From NCBI RefSeq assembly GCF_029407905.1, contig NC_073630.1, positions 47,083,001-47,147,000 on the forward strand: a stretch of 64,000 nt of DNA. The letters are read 5' to 3'. The first letter of the stretch is position 1; every line of letters starts with the position of its first letter. The DNA is from Bubalus kerabau. Its lineage: Eukaryota > Chordata > Mammalia > Artiodactyla > Bovidae. The position numbers and the translations under genes are program-made. The notes below the pieces were generated by a model. It worked only from the letters and a program-made list of their open reading frames with translations. It was not told where the DNA came from and did no database searches. Positions 11,874 to 22,621 of this stretch are shown here, in pieces.

Positions 11874-12082
11874 ATGAGGTTGGCAAACTGTAGCTTGTGG
11901 GCCAGCTGCCTGTTTTTGTAAGTACATTTTTGGAATCCAGCTCTATTCATTCTTTTAAGTGTTATCTATGTGTATTTTCTCATCACAAGGGAGAGTTGAA
12001 CAGTTGTGATAGAAAACTTGAAGACTTACAAACCTAAAATATTACTATCTGGCCCTCTGGAAAAAAGTTCCTGACCTCTGGT
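11874..12082 (-). mobile_element. hAT-type non-autonomous DNA transposon
   Basis: The ends are imperfect inverted repeats: 'gaggttggcaaactg' at the left and 'gttcctgacctctgg' at the right. The internal wording ('gccagctgcctgtttttgtaa', 'aatattactatctggccct') fits a common mammalian hAT/Charlie-related short element. A second copy lies at 15264-15485. The strand is a convention and the name is not fixed. Confidence 0.7.
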
Positions 12083-12632
12083 CTATAAGTGGTTAATAAC
12101 AACCACAGAAATACTCATAAATTTAAGTGTGATGAGCACTAAAAGCTATTCTTTCTGGTTCTATCACATAGGGTTGGCGCTGACAATATTCTTAGCTGGC
12201 TCGCTTATGAAAGCAAATCTGGCAAATAAGAGCATTTCTCCATGCTGGACTGAAGGTGAGCATTGGTCTTGATGGATTACTCGTACACAAGGCCAAAAGA
12301 CCCTTTCTAAACATGTGGCAATTGGTTTACACCCCACTCTTAATACTGAGAAAGATAGCGCAGAAGCTATCTTCAGTTCAAGTGTTGATTTATTGACACT
12401 GGCAATTCTTGAGCTCATGTTTGCCTTGTCATAACCATAAAGTTATTGAAATTAAAGTTGAATTGAATTAACAGACAGCTAAAAGTATAGCTAAACTGGC
12501 CCAAGTACATTTTTTAGTTATAAGATTAAGCATAGTGTATTATATTGGCATTTAATGAAAGCCAAACACATTCCCAAACTGAGAAACAACCTAGGATAGA
12601 ACAGAATATTTCCCAGAAGTTATCCACTTCTC
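12083..12632. other. Unassigned DNA
   Basis: No recognised feature. An 84-codon minus frame (12164-12418) shows no domain. Confidence 0.45.
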
Positions 12633-12635
12633 AGG

Positions 12636-12636
<1 letters not shown>

Positions 12637-12672
<36 letters not shown>

Positions 12673-12678
12673 CATATA
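12637..12678. repeat. (TA)n microsatellite
   Basis: A run of TA units ending in tacatacata. It probably belongs to an old antisense L1 3' UTR whose remainder is at 13193-13290. Confidence 0.9.
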
Positions 12679-13192
12679 AAGTTATGACCAAATTAGACAG
12701 CTTATTAAAAAGCAGAGACATTACTTTTCCAACAAAGGTCCATCTAGTCAAGGCTATGGTTTTTCCTGTAGTCATGTATGGACGTGAGAGTTGGAGAAAA
12801 CTGAGCGCCGAAGAATTGATGCTTTTGAACTGTGGTGTTGGAGAAGACTCTTGAGAGTCCCTTGGACTGCAAGGAGATCCAACCAGTCCATCCTAAAGGA
12901 GATCAGTCCTTAATATTATTGGAAGGACTGATGCTGAAGCTGAAACTCCAATACTTTGGCTACCTGATGTGAAGAGCTGACTCATTTGAAAAGACCCTGA
13001 TGCTGGGAAAGATTGATGATGGGAGGAGAAGGGGGTGACATAGGGTGAAATGGTTGGATGCCATCACTGACTCAATGGACATGAGTTTGAGTAAGCTCCA
13101 GGACTTGGTGATGGACAGGGAGGCCTGGTGTGCTGCAGTCCATGGGGTCGCAAAGAGTCATACACAAGTGAGTGACTGAACAGAACTGAACT
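12677..13192 (+). mobile_element. BovB (RTE LINE), 3' fragment
   Basis: It starts inside the ORF end ('aaagttatgaccaaattagaca'), keeps the block 'gcttttgaactgtggtgttgg' and ends with 'actgaactg' units. A small deletion around 12793 breaks the frame. It sits inside a TA-rich tract; atatatacat occurs on both sides (12662 and 13193), but the tract makes this TSD unreliable. Confidence 0.93.
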
Positions 13193-13290
13193 GATATATA
13201 CATGTATATGTATACTCTTTTTCAGATTCTTTTCCCTTATAGGTTATTACAAAATATTGAGGGTAATTTCCTGTGCTATTGTTAGGTTTT
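13193..13290 (-). mobile_element. Old L1 3' UTR fragment, antisense
   Basis: The text 'ctctttttcagattcttttccc ... ggttattacaaaatattga' matches a widespread artiodactyl L1 3' UTR in reverse. The TA tract to the left of the BovB is probably part of the same fragment. Confidence 0.6.
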
Positions 13291-13732
13291 ACACAGCACG
13301 CAGTGTGAATGGTGCACCTTGGAGGTGTTGATGCAATGATACAGTGACTATTATTACTGGGAAAAGAACAACGCCTCCAAAAAAAATAATAATAGAACTT
13401 ATGGAGCTCCTTACCAAACTAGGAGTTTTAAGCAAATGTCAATGATCACACTTGAGTTTTATTACTTTCATAGTTCTAAAAAGAATTTCTGTTATTCTTC
13501 CCACTCAAGTTTTATATTTTCCCTTTTTCAAAATTCACAATAGTTTTGAATTCCTTTATTCCCTTTCAGTATTCAGCTACATTTACTGAAAATTCATCAG
13601 CACAGTGGACTGATCATCTGAGCAATCCCAGTAGGAATGGTAGGACAGGTCCATTGTCTTTAAAGAAGGTACAACCTAAAAAGGGAAGGAGAATAAATTC
13701 TAAATACTTTGTAAAGAAAACAATAAAGCAAA
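13291..13732. other. Unassigned DNA
   Basis: No gene or repeat recognised. Confidence 0.45.
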
Positions 13733-13740
13733 CAATACAC

Positions 13741-13968
13741 ACGTATGCATACATGCTAAGTTGCTTCAGTCATGTCCAACTTTTTGCAACTCTATGAACT
13801 GTAGCCCACAAGACTCCTCTGTCCATAGGATTCTCCAAGAAAGAATACTAGAGTGCGTTGCCATGCCCTCCTCCAGGGGATCTTCCTGACCCAGAGATTG
13901 AACCCATGTCTCTTACATCTCCTGCAGTGGCAGGCAGGTTCTTTACCACTAGCGCCAACTAATAAGTC
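13741..13968 (-). mobile_element. Bov-tA SINE, first of two at one target
   Basis: Antisense copy flanked by caatacac at 13733-13740 and 13969-13976. Its right TSD overlaps the left TSD of the next SINE. Contains a duplicated 'tctcttacatctcctgca' patch near the head. Confidence 0.93.
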
Positions 13969-13979
13969 CAATACACTCA

Positions 13980-14281
13980 TAGTGAAAGTTGCTCAGTCTT
14001 GTCGGAACTCTTTGTGACCCCATGGACTGTACAGTTCATGGAATTCTCCAGGCCAGAATACTGGAGTGGGAAGCCTTTCCCTTCTCCAGGGGATCTTCCC
14101 AACCCAGGGATCAAACCCAGATCTCCCATGTTGCAGGCAGATTTTTTACCAACTAAGCCACCAGGTAAGCCCAAGAATACTGGAGTGGGCAGCCTATTTC
14201 TTCTCCAGTGGATCTTCCTGGCCCGACAATTGAACTGGGATCTCCTGCATTGCAGGTGTATTCTTTACCAGCTGAGCTACC
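13980..14281 (-). mobile_element. Bov-tA SINE with duplicated head, second at same target
   Basis: Antisense body (13980-14170) plus a second head-proximal unit (14172-14281), both carrying 'agaatactggagtggg'. Flanked by an exact 9-base repeat, atacactca, at 13971-13979 and 14282-14290. Long frames (13999-14346 plus; 13977-14174 minus) are shadows. Confidence 0.94.
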
Positions 14282-14390
14282 ATACACTCACACAAAACAT
14301 TCATAGAAGATGTGGGGAAATGGGATTTCCTGGAATATTGGATTGATTGTTGGTTACAGCATCTCAGAAGAAATTTGATAGCAGTGAGCT

Positions 14391-15203
14391 TTATTTTTTT
14401 TATAAATTTATTTATTTTAATTGGAGGTTAATTACTTTACAATATTGTATTGGTTTTGCCATACATCAACATGAATCCACCACAGGTATACACGTGTTCC
14501 CCATCCTGAACCCCCCTCCCACCTCCCTCCCCGTACCATCCTTCTGGTTCATCCTAGTGCACCGGCCCTGAGCATCCTATATCATGCATCAAACCTAGAC
14601 TGGCAACTCGTTTCATATATGATAGTATACATGTTTCAATGCCATTCTACCAAATCAACCCACCCTCTCCCTCTCCCACAGAGTCCAAAAGACTGTTCTA
14701 TATAGCTGTGTCTCTTTTGCTGTCTCTCATACAGGGTTATTGTTACCATCTTTCTAAATTCCATGTATATGCGTTAGTATACATGAAAAGATGCTCAACA
14801 TCACTCAGTATCAGAGAAATGCAAATCAAAACCACTATGAGGTACCATTTCACGCCAGTCAGAATGGCTGCGATCCAAAAGTCTACAAGCAATTAATGCT
14901 GGAGAGGGTGTGGAGAAAAGGGAACCCTCTTACACTGTTGGTGGGAATGCAAACTAGTACAGCCACTATGGAGAACAGTGTGGAGATTCCTTAAAAATCT
15001 GGAAATAGAACTGCCTTATGACCCAGCAATCCCACTACTGGGCATACACACCGAGGAAACCAGAATTGAAAGAGACACGTGTACCCCAATGTTCATCGCA
15101 GCACTGTTTATAATAGCCAGGACATGGAAGCAACCTAGATGTCCATCAGCAGATGAATGGATAAGAAAGCTGTGGTACATATACACAATGGAGTATTACT
15201 CAG
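14391..15203 (-). mobile_element. 5'-inverted (twin-primed) bovine-type L1
   Basis: The left part (14391-14782) is the L1 3' UTR in antisense with its tail at the left (poly-T-like 'ttatttttttt'). The right part (14783-15203) is sense ORF2 end, equivalent to 34303-34727. About 100 bases between the two L1 segments are missing. The outer flanks carry an 11-of-13 direct repeat: gcagtgagcttta (14381-14393) and gcagcaagcttta (15204-15216). This is the layout known for twin priming during target-primed reverse transcription. Frames at 14791-15217 are ORF2 remnants. Confidence 0.92.
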
Positions 15204-15263
15204 GCAGCAAGCTTTAAATGGAATTTGGAAGGAAAGACTTCAAGACATTTGAAAGATAACTTA

Positions 15264-15485
15264 GATCATGGTTGATAAACTATAATCTAGATCTGGCTTG
15301 CTGGCTGTTTTGGTAAAGTTTTATTGGAACATAGTCATTTCTATTTGTTTATGTTTATATTTATTTGTTAAAGGCTGCTTTTATGTCACAAGGGCAGAAT
15401 TGAGTAGTTTCAACAGAGTTGATATAGCCTACAAACCCAAAATTATTTACAATCTGGCCTTTTACAAAATGATTTGCTACTCTGC
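15264..15485 (-). mobile_element. hAT-type non-autonomous DNA transposon, second copy
   Basis: Same family as 11874-12082: 'atggttgataaactataatc' at the left, 'aaagttttattggaacatag' inside, and 'aatctggccttttacaaaatgatttgct' at the right. Confidence 0.72.
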
Positions 15486-15778
15486 CTTAGAAGAGTAAGA
15501 AACTAGAGGCAGACATACTGACTATCAAAAAGTTCTTATATCTGCAAAATGGGACATGGATATTCATGTATTGTCTTCCTTAAGTTATTTCTGGCACAAG
15601 GTATATACAAATTAAAATTAATATATGAGATGATGATCACATAATTGCTTGAGCTTTGATTCCTACTTGACAGATAGGAATAATGTCACCTACAAACAGA
15701 TCTTTGAGAGGATTATACAGAGAAAGTCCCTTTCCTGTGAAATGTGACACTGTTATTACTCTGGGGCTGGTTTCCCAA
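15486..15778. other. Unassigned DNA
   Basis: Nothing recognised. Confidence 0.45.
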
Positions 15779-15995
15779 TGGGGTTTCCCAGGTGGTGCAG
15801 TGGCAAAGAATCCACCTGCCTATGTAGGAGACTCGAGAGTCTTGGGTTTGATCCCTGAATCAGGAAGATCCCCTGGAGGAGGGCATGGCAGGCCCACTCC
15901 ACTATTCTTGCCTGGGGAATTCCATGGACAGAGGAGCCTGGTGGGCTACAGTCCATGCAGTTGCAAAGAGTTAGACATGACTGAGCACATGCTCG
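15779..15995 (+). mobile_element. Bov-tA SINE with (CA)n tail
   Basis: Sense copy from 'ggggtttcccaggtggtgca' to 'gactgagcacatgctcg', continuing into a (CA)n tract, a common tail form for this family. The 121-codon frame 15683-16048 is a SINE shadow. Confidence 0.93.
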
Positions 15996-15996
15996 T

Positions 15997-16022
15997 GCAC
16001 ACACACACACACACACACACAC
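15997..16022. repeat. (CA)n microsatellite, SINE tail
   Basis: About 13 CA units directly after the SINE. Confidence 0.95.
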
Positions 16023-16868
16023 GACTTCTCACTGTCACTGAGTTGTGAATCTCAAGCCGTCACTTTGCTGAATCAAGGTTTGCTTACATAAGTATTTCTA
16101 GCTTCTACAAATATTTAAGCGCCTTCTTCTGATTGAGAAACTAGATCTTTCCTCAAGATTTTACTTCTGGACTCCTCAAGTTATCCCAAGCATAAATTGC
16201 ATTTTAGTCTGTGCAGGAAATATACATATGAAAGAGAATACAGGACATTTGACATTAGATGAAACATGTCCTAAACCAACTTAGGATTTGTTAGGAATGG
16301 AAATGTCATACTTTGGTCTTCTTTGTTTTGCAAAATTTAAAGTGAGAAACATTTAGGAGAACTACATTTTCCACAAAAATATTCTAAGTACGGCCATGCT
16401 ATCCAGTCCAACTGTGAAACTAGTTTTACCTCATGTATAATGCACCAAATACCAAGCTGCAGAATTCAAAGTCATTTTAAGAATTATGGGTGGAGATGAA
16501 CACATTTCTTTTTAAAAGTACTACTAAATTGAAGGTCATGCAAATATGCTACAGACATTTATATTCGTACATTCTAATCCCCCAACTCTTGCCTAGGACT
16601 TGAAATGTGCTTCGTGTTTCCAAGTGCTTTCATATTATTGGTTTTATCTCAATCTGGTTTGGGAGAGAGGGTGAAAGTAGTTTTTACCTTTCTTTTTCTG
16701 ATAGAAGGACTAAGGTGAAGGGACTTCTAGATACACATCAAAATTGTCATTAATGTACAGGTCTTTGGCAATTATTCTGAGGTTCTTGGGAAGGCAAATA
16801 TCATATTGCATAAAGACTTTTCTGGATGTTTAACATTTTACATATATTGAAATATATATGGAAAATTT
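16023..16868. other. Unassigned DNA
   Basis: No recognised repeat or coding frame. Confidence 0.45.
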
Positions 16869-16869
16869 T

Positions 16870-16890
16870 ATATATATATATATATATATG
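16870..16890. repeat. (TA)n microsatellite, left of SINE
   Basis: About ten TA units ending at atgcgtgc. Confidence 0.9.
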
Positions 16891-17055
16891 CGTGCATGCT
16901 CAGTTGTTTCAGTTGTGTCCAACTCTTTGTGACCCCATGAACTGTAGCCTGCCAGGTTTCTCTGTCCATGGAATTCTGCAAGCAAGAATACTGGGCTGGG
17001 TTGCCCTGCCTTTCTCTAGGGTATTTTCCAAACCCTGGGAACAAACCCGTGCACC
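16890..17055 (-). mobile_element. Bov-tA SINE lying between two TA tracts
   Basis: Antisense copy with 'aagaatactgggctgggttgcc' at about 16984. The tRNA-like head is missing or eroded after 17050. Overlapping frames (16826-17254 and others) translate the TA tracts and are not genes. Confidence 0.9.
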
Positions 17056-17065
17056 CATACGTATA

Positions 17066-17072
<7 letters not shown>

Positions 17073-17120
<48 letters not shown>
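17073..17120. repeat. (TA)n-(TG)n microsatellite, right of SINE
   Basis: About sixteen TA units, then tgtatgtgtgtgtgtgt. Confidence 0.93.
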
Positions 17121-18428
17121 TTATGAAGACAGAGAGAGAAAAAAAAAATATAGAAATCACATCACTCTTTGTTATGCAAGTGGTTATTGCTCAGTCATCT
17201 CTAAAAGGAAATTTCCTGGATTATGCTTCTTTTCTTCAGTCACAGCAGATATAGGGCTCAGTGGTTATGTTGAGAAGAATGTTACAGGTTCCTCAGTTCA
17301 TGGAAACTTCAAGTCTAGAAAAGGGAGGAGTCAAGTTAATATCTCTAGAGACCCACAGGGAGTGTCACGCTCCATAAAGTTGTTTGTGCATTTATATACA
17401 GTGCATAATCAGCACCTCTTGGCAAGGGGACACAGGTTAAGTACCTTCCATATGCAGCAGGGAAAAGGCCTTTGGCAAGGAGGTCTATCCATTGGCATGC
17501 ACAAATTATGCTAGCTTAAGTTTCACCATGTCAGAAGGAATGTTCGCCATGCTTAATAAGAGGTATTGGGTTAATGCCATACTGATTTTTTTTTAGCAGG
17601 GGAGGGAATGTTCAGATGCTTGGGAAAATAAGGCACTTGGAGGGTGGATTGAAGGTCACTTACTCGTATTGAAAAATCAATTATTTTTATGGATGCAAAT
17701 AGAGTCTACAGTATGCCTATGGTGTGTGGGGTGATAAATACACAGGTACATTTTAGGTACTTTTACAGCTACTCATATTTAATTTACAAAACTGGGAGAG
17801 CAACACTATTTTGCCAGAGGTGACCAGTAGATCCTTCAAGTAGTCTTTTCCAGTCTTTTTCTCCCTTTCAGGAAGGAAGTCTGGAGAATACACAGTAGTA
17901 TCTGCATATATCCCCAGAACCTCTGCTTTATGTGCCAATTTGTTCTTTCCATTAATTTTTTGTACAATTACTCTGAATTGGCAACTATAATGGACTAAAT
18001 GACAAGCCATGGATTTCATGTTCAAGGTATTCTCATTTTAAAGATTCAGAGAGTATAAGAGATCCTTTTGTCTTAATAAGATAGCATTTTTGAAAGCAAC
18101 TGTCAATGGATTATGGTCAAATTCCAAAACTGATGTAAACATATGTTTCTGTTCTGAAAAGTCCATTTCTTTGACCAATCTTATATGATGCTTATCATTT
18201 CTTTACAAAGAATTATCATTTCTTTAGGCAGTAGTACTTTTTTAAAGAATGCCTAATATTGCACATCTTCTATAAAGTCAAGACATTTAGAGTTGTGCAT
18301 GTGTGGATACTGTTGAGTACACTGATACATTTAGTCTGTCCATTAAAGGAAGTTGCATATGGCAGGTAAGATTAGATTGATAATAGGGAGGATTCACTTA
18401 CTCAGCCACTCATTTTTTCCAAGCATTC
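17121..18428. other. Unassigned DNA
   Basis: About 1.3 kb without a recognised element. The 149-codon frame at 17065-17514 begins in the TA tract and then enters non-repetitive DNA with no motif I know. The 90-codon minus frame 17753-18025 is likewise unrecognised. Confidence 0.45.
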
Positions 18429-18429
18429 C

Positions 18430-18900
18430 TTTTTTTTTTTTTATAAACATGGTTTATTACTTTTCCACTGTGGAGTTTGAATGCCATAGGAAATGCTGAT
18501 TGCTCATCTTAAGTCTGATGAATGCAAGAGCACCACATGAGACATTCTGGTGCACAAAGCAAAGAGGAGTCTAAGTTAGAGGAAGGAATTCAAGATTCCC
18601 AAAGGGAAAAATAATACTAGTCATAAAGTCAAGTCCCATTTCAATTTTGATTCTGACCACTGCCTGCATCACTGGGATAGCCAAAGTAGCAGAAGAGACC
18701 TTTGGGTGTCTTGAAATAGTTTTCACCATAAAGGAGCATCCAAGGCAGCACTGTTACCTGCCCAGGAAACACATATCAGGGCTTCTTGTCTGGTGACTGC
18801 CTGCAATGGTCTTCTAATACCTTTAGGGTTCTAGGTTATAGACCATGGGTCAGAATCTTAATGTTAAAACCAATATGATGATTATTAAAGAAAAAAGAAA
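18430..18900 (-). pseudogene. Candidate retrocopy (3' end of an unknown mRNA), antisense
   Basis: On the minus strand the sequence ends with AATAAA (18458-18453) followed after ten bases by a 13-base poly(A) (18442-18430), as expected for a reverse-transcribed polyadenylated RNA. About 35 codons without stop, ending near 18640, precede the putative 3' UTR, but I do not recognise the protein and other frames are also partly open. No convincing TSD: only gcattc is shared (18423 and 18927). It could instead be an unrecognised repeat or a true terminal exon. Confidence 0.35.
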
Positions 18901-18939
18901 AAGACCATCAAAAATACAGGGGTCCTGCATTCTTCTGAA

Positions 18940-19165
18940 AGTCAAAGCCATGATCCTTAACATGGCCTACAAGACTCTCATGAGTTGACTGCCATGGCCC
19001 AACCTTTCTAGTGCCCCCAATGCCACTCTGAACTCAGCTTTCTCTCCACTCACACTACAAGTTAAGCTCTATGAAGACAGGAAATAGGGGTTTCCACAGT
19101 ACCTAAAACAGTGCCTGGCAAAGAGTAGTAGTATATGTTTCTTTAAAGCAATGCCTGAACAGTTG
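18940..19165 (+). mobile_element. L2-like LINE fragment
   Basis: 'gttaagctctatgaagacagg' at about 19062 and 'cctaaaacagtgcctggcaaagagtag' at about 19101 resemble the 3' end of L2. Diverged and indel-rich. Confidence 0.55.
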
Positions 19166-19184
19166 ATGGGTATAACAGCTCTGT

Positions 19185-19335
19185 TTCAAAAACCTCTCAG
19201 AGCCTCAGATCTCTCATTTATACAGATAACAATCACACTGCCCATCTTTCAGAGAAGCTGAGAGAATAAAAAAGAATAATACACATAAAGGATCTGGCAG
19301 AGTGACCTACATAGTCAGTACTCAATATATTTTTG
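19185..19335 (+). mobile_element. MIR SINE fragment, sense
   Basis: 'cagagcctcagatctctcattt' followed by 'agaataaaaaa' and 'agtcagtactcaatatat' matches the MIR core and 3' end. Confidence 0.7.
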
Positions 19336-19371
19336 TTTTGCTTCCTATTTACTTTTATTCTCTAGATGTAA

Positions 19372-19615
19372 TAATAGTAGTTAATATTTGTTGTATTGTT
19401 ACTATATGCCAGGCTCAAGGCTGAGCATGCTACAAGCATTGTCTCATTGAATTTTCTCAACCCTGTGAGCTAGGAACTTTTATTAGTCTTATTTTATAGG
19501 TGAAGATTAGAAAAGTTAAATTATTTTTCTAAGATTACACAGTCAGTAAGCAGTCAAGCCAGGATGCAAATTAGATTTATCTGACGCCATAATTCCACAC
19601 TTATCCATGATGCTA
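19372..19615 (-). mobile_element. MIR SINE, antisense, near full length
   Basis: 'actatatgccaggctcaagg', 'cattgtctcattgaattttctcaac', 'attacacagtcagtaagcag' and a terminal 'ccatgatgctac' follow reverse MIR from 3' to 5' end. Confidence 0.82.
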
Positions 19616-19969
19616 CAAGAGGAATAAGGAATACTTAATTGTACTCTTAGGCTTCAGTCACACTGTAGATAGATGACAAATATATTGTCCAGGCTCCACT
19701 AGCTGGGGTATTAAGGTGTTTCTTACCAGTGGACACAGTTTCTTTGTTTAATCTCAGCAAAGTTTAAATAGCTCAACCAACTTGGCAAGTGTGCCTGGAT
19801 CATCCTTGTAAAATTCTATTCCTGACTCTAAAGCTTTAATTTGAAGGTCTTCATATATATAAAATAGATTTGTTATTTTCCACTGATCAATTACTTGTAA
19901 GGAGCTATAACATAAAATTATATTTACACCTATTATATTGTGGATAGCATGTTTTCAAATCCTCTAACC
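19616..19969. other. Unassigned DNA
   Basis: Nothing recognised. Confidence 0.4.
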
Positions 19970-20190
19970 AACCCTATTATTTAGGCATTATTATTGCAGT
20001 TTCACCAACAAGGTCATTGAAGAGATGAGAATATTTGCCTGAGGCCACACAAGTAGTAAGTGGCAAAGCCCTTAAAAAATTATGGAATCTGACTTTTAGC
20101 AATTGATTTTCATAGGAGTTAACATAACTCAAGAATCTATATCAGTCTAAATCTAACACCTGTGCTCTTAACCATTATATTAAACTATAA
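19970..20190 (-). mobile_element. MIR SINE, antisense, interrupted
   Basis: 'ggccacacaagtagtaagtggcaaa' near 20043 and 'acctgtgctcttaaccattat' at about 20157 are reverse MIR. About 60 bases between them (20085-20145) do not fit and may be inserted. Confidence 0.65.
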
Positions 20191-21059
20191 AGTGCTATAT
20201 AAATGTAAGGATTTATTATGCCTTTTCTTATACCATTATTACACAAGGAAATTTCTTCTCTGGAATGCTTCATAAGAACTTTGAGTTCCCATCTAGAGAA
20301 ACCCTCTTTGCAATCAATTATTCAGTGAGTTGACAATTGCTCTTACCAGTGTCCAAAAACAAAGGCCAAAAATGACTTTGGCATGACAACTTAAATACTC
20401 ATCAGGTGTCTATCTGACCACTTTGCTGAATGGTGAAGCCCTTAGCCATGAAGTAATAGGCATTTCAGATCAATCATTTAAATGGGCTGTCTGAAACCTA
20501 AAGTTGGCAATCTTCCTGAAGTGAGATGCCAAGGTTCTGACCTCTTCCTGGGCAAAGGGGAAGGTTCCAGGCTTTTTCCTCATTGTTGATGTTCCCAGTT
20601 GCCAAGGGTGCCTGCCTGCCAAATCAACTTCTGGTTGAGATTTGAGGCGGAGACCACTTCTGTGGAGTAAATTGGGCAACTGGAGAAACAGCATTGATTT
20701 TGTTAAGCTGATCAAAAATAAGTTAGGAGCACTTCAGCATCCCATATGCTGCTTATGTGATCAGGCAGCTGCATCTTACAGCCAATGTTATTGTTCTCTT
20801 AAAAGAATTTTCCCCGACATAGTTGGAAGACTTCTTGCTTCTCCTCTGTGATAATTTGTTATCTTACAATCTCCAGTCTCCACATGAATTACTCAATGCC
20901 ACATTCTCTGAGTTTAGAACAACTTCAATTCCTTGTTGAGCTTAGTATGACTCCTAAACATATTCATTAATAGCTATTTTAGTCTTCCAATGCATTCTTT
21001 ACAATATAACACATCCTGTATGCGATGTGTCCACTCACATAGACACTAGCTCATCTCCC
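20191..21059. other. Unassigned DNA
   Basis: No repeat recognised. Frames 20470-20715 (minus) and 20642-20851 (plus) show no domain. Confidence 0.45.
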
Positions 21060-21061
21060 AC

Positions 21062-21088
21062 AAACACACACACACACACACACACACA
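21062..21088. repeat. (CA)n microsatellite
   Basis: About 13 CA units, free-standing rather than attached to a SINE. Confidence 0.95.
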
Positions 21089-21865
21089 GCAAGAGAGAGG
21101 GTTCTACGTTGTGTCTCACAGCCCCATCACAGGACAGTAATACTTCTTCAGGGGTCACCAACAGCAAGATCAAAGGCATGATGAAGTAACATAAAACTGT
21201 AGGCTACCAGACTCATGATAGCATCCAAAAGTTTGGCAGAAGGGCATCATTTATATTTGAGAAGATTCCCTGCTTTTTGGCAAGAATTCTGCCCACAGCT
21301 TTCCAATTACCATGCTTTATGTCTGGGGAGAAGTTGGTTTCGCAATTGTAAGTACCATGCCTGACTGAAATCTTGTTCTCCCAGACAAATTACAAAGGGA
21401 TTTGTACAACTTTACCCAGACTCCAACTTAGCCACAAGATTAATATGAAAAAAAGGGTCTTCCCTCAAGTAATCTTTGAGTTCTTCTGAGAATTTTCTTC
21501 AATATGTCTTCCAAATGTTCTGTTTTGCTAATGGAACATTAAATGGTATTCTTACCGGGAGGTGTGGGATGGAAGCTTCAACTAAATCTTCTCTGAAGAA
21601 AGATCTAGATTGTGACATAGCATTAGGGAATATGAGGCAATTATTTACCATGATGCATCCTTCTTAATCTCTGCTTGCTATGTGTTGAAACACAGTTAGT
21701 GTAAAGTTGAGAAGAACTACGACTTAATTTAATAAACAAAGGCTTGACAGCATCTCTTCAGTTTTATACTTTGTGCCCTTTGGGCAAAAAGCCTCAAACA
21801 TCAATAGGAAAATTTTCTAAGGATACTATATTGTTTGGAAATATTTTAAATCTTTGTCTGAGTCT
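21089..21865. other. Unassigned DNA
   Basis: Nothing recognised. A 63-codon frame at 21476-21667 has no known motif. Confidence 0.45.
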
Positions 21866-21867
21866 CT

Positions 21868-22052
21868 GTGCATGCATGCTAAGTCACTACAGTCACGTCC
21901 AACTCTTTGTGACCCCATGGACTGCAGCCCACGAGGCTCTTCTGTCATGGGATTCTCCAAGCAAGAATACTGGAGTGGGTTGCCATGCACTCCTCCAGGG
22001 CATCTTCCCAACCCGGGGATCAAACCCACATCTCTTAGGTCTCCTGCACTGT
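21868..22052 (-). mobile_element. Bov-tA SINE, head truncated
   Basis: Antisense copy from 'gcatgcatgctaagtcactaca' through 'agaatactggagtgggttgccatgc' to 'tctcctgcactg'. The last part of the tRNA-like head is missing. The 113-codon frame at 21744-22085 is a shadow. Confidence 0.92.
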
Positions 22053-22612
22053 CACTATTATTCTAAATTTGTAACATGTTGGTAGAAAATATTTTTCCCA
22101 TGTGATATTTATGGTTTCATTTGAAAATCAAACACAAAAGTATATTCTGCATTAACACTATATAGACACTCACAAAAAATCTCTTGACATGTACATCATA
22201 ACAAGTGTCCCTCATTCTATGATTAAAAGCTCTAATGGATATGCATCCTTTTAAAATTATGATGTTATATCCAATAGCTCATCTAATTTTCCAGTGAATT
22301 TTGAGTAGAGGTAAAACATTTATTTTTCAATTAAAACATGTGCAAAGCCTGAAGATCATATTATGTTTCTACCAACATCTTATCATCAAAAAGATTGTTA
22401 TGAAACCATAACTTTTTTAATATGAGAAAGCAAGATGCATACTGGTAACAGTGAACAAGTCAAAATGTCTTTGACAGTCATTACGCTGAACTAGGATTTT
22501 TTTCTAGACTGTTGCCATCCATTCAACTATAAATACCTCAGGACTAGGACTAGATAGACTCTCTTTCCAGACATAAAATTTAAAGTAGCTCCAAATTGCA
22601 GTAATCAAGATG
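22053..22612. other. Unassigned DNA
   Basis: Nothing recognised; AT-rich. Confidence 0.45.
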
Positions 22613-22621
22613 AATAACATT

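Noticed and set aside
16826..17514. Frames of 142 and 149 codons rich in Ile and Tyr
   Set aside because: They translate TA/TG microsatellites and a SINE; composition is that of simple repeats.
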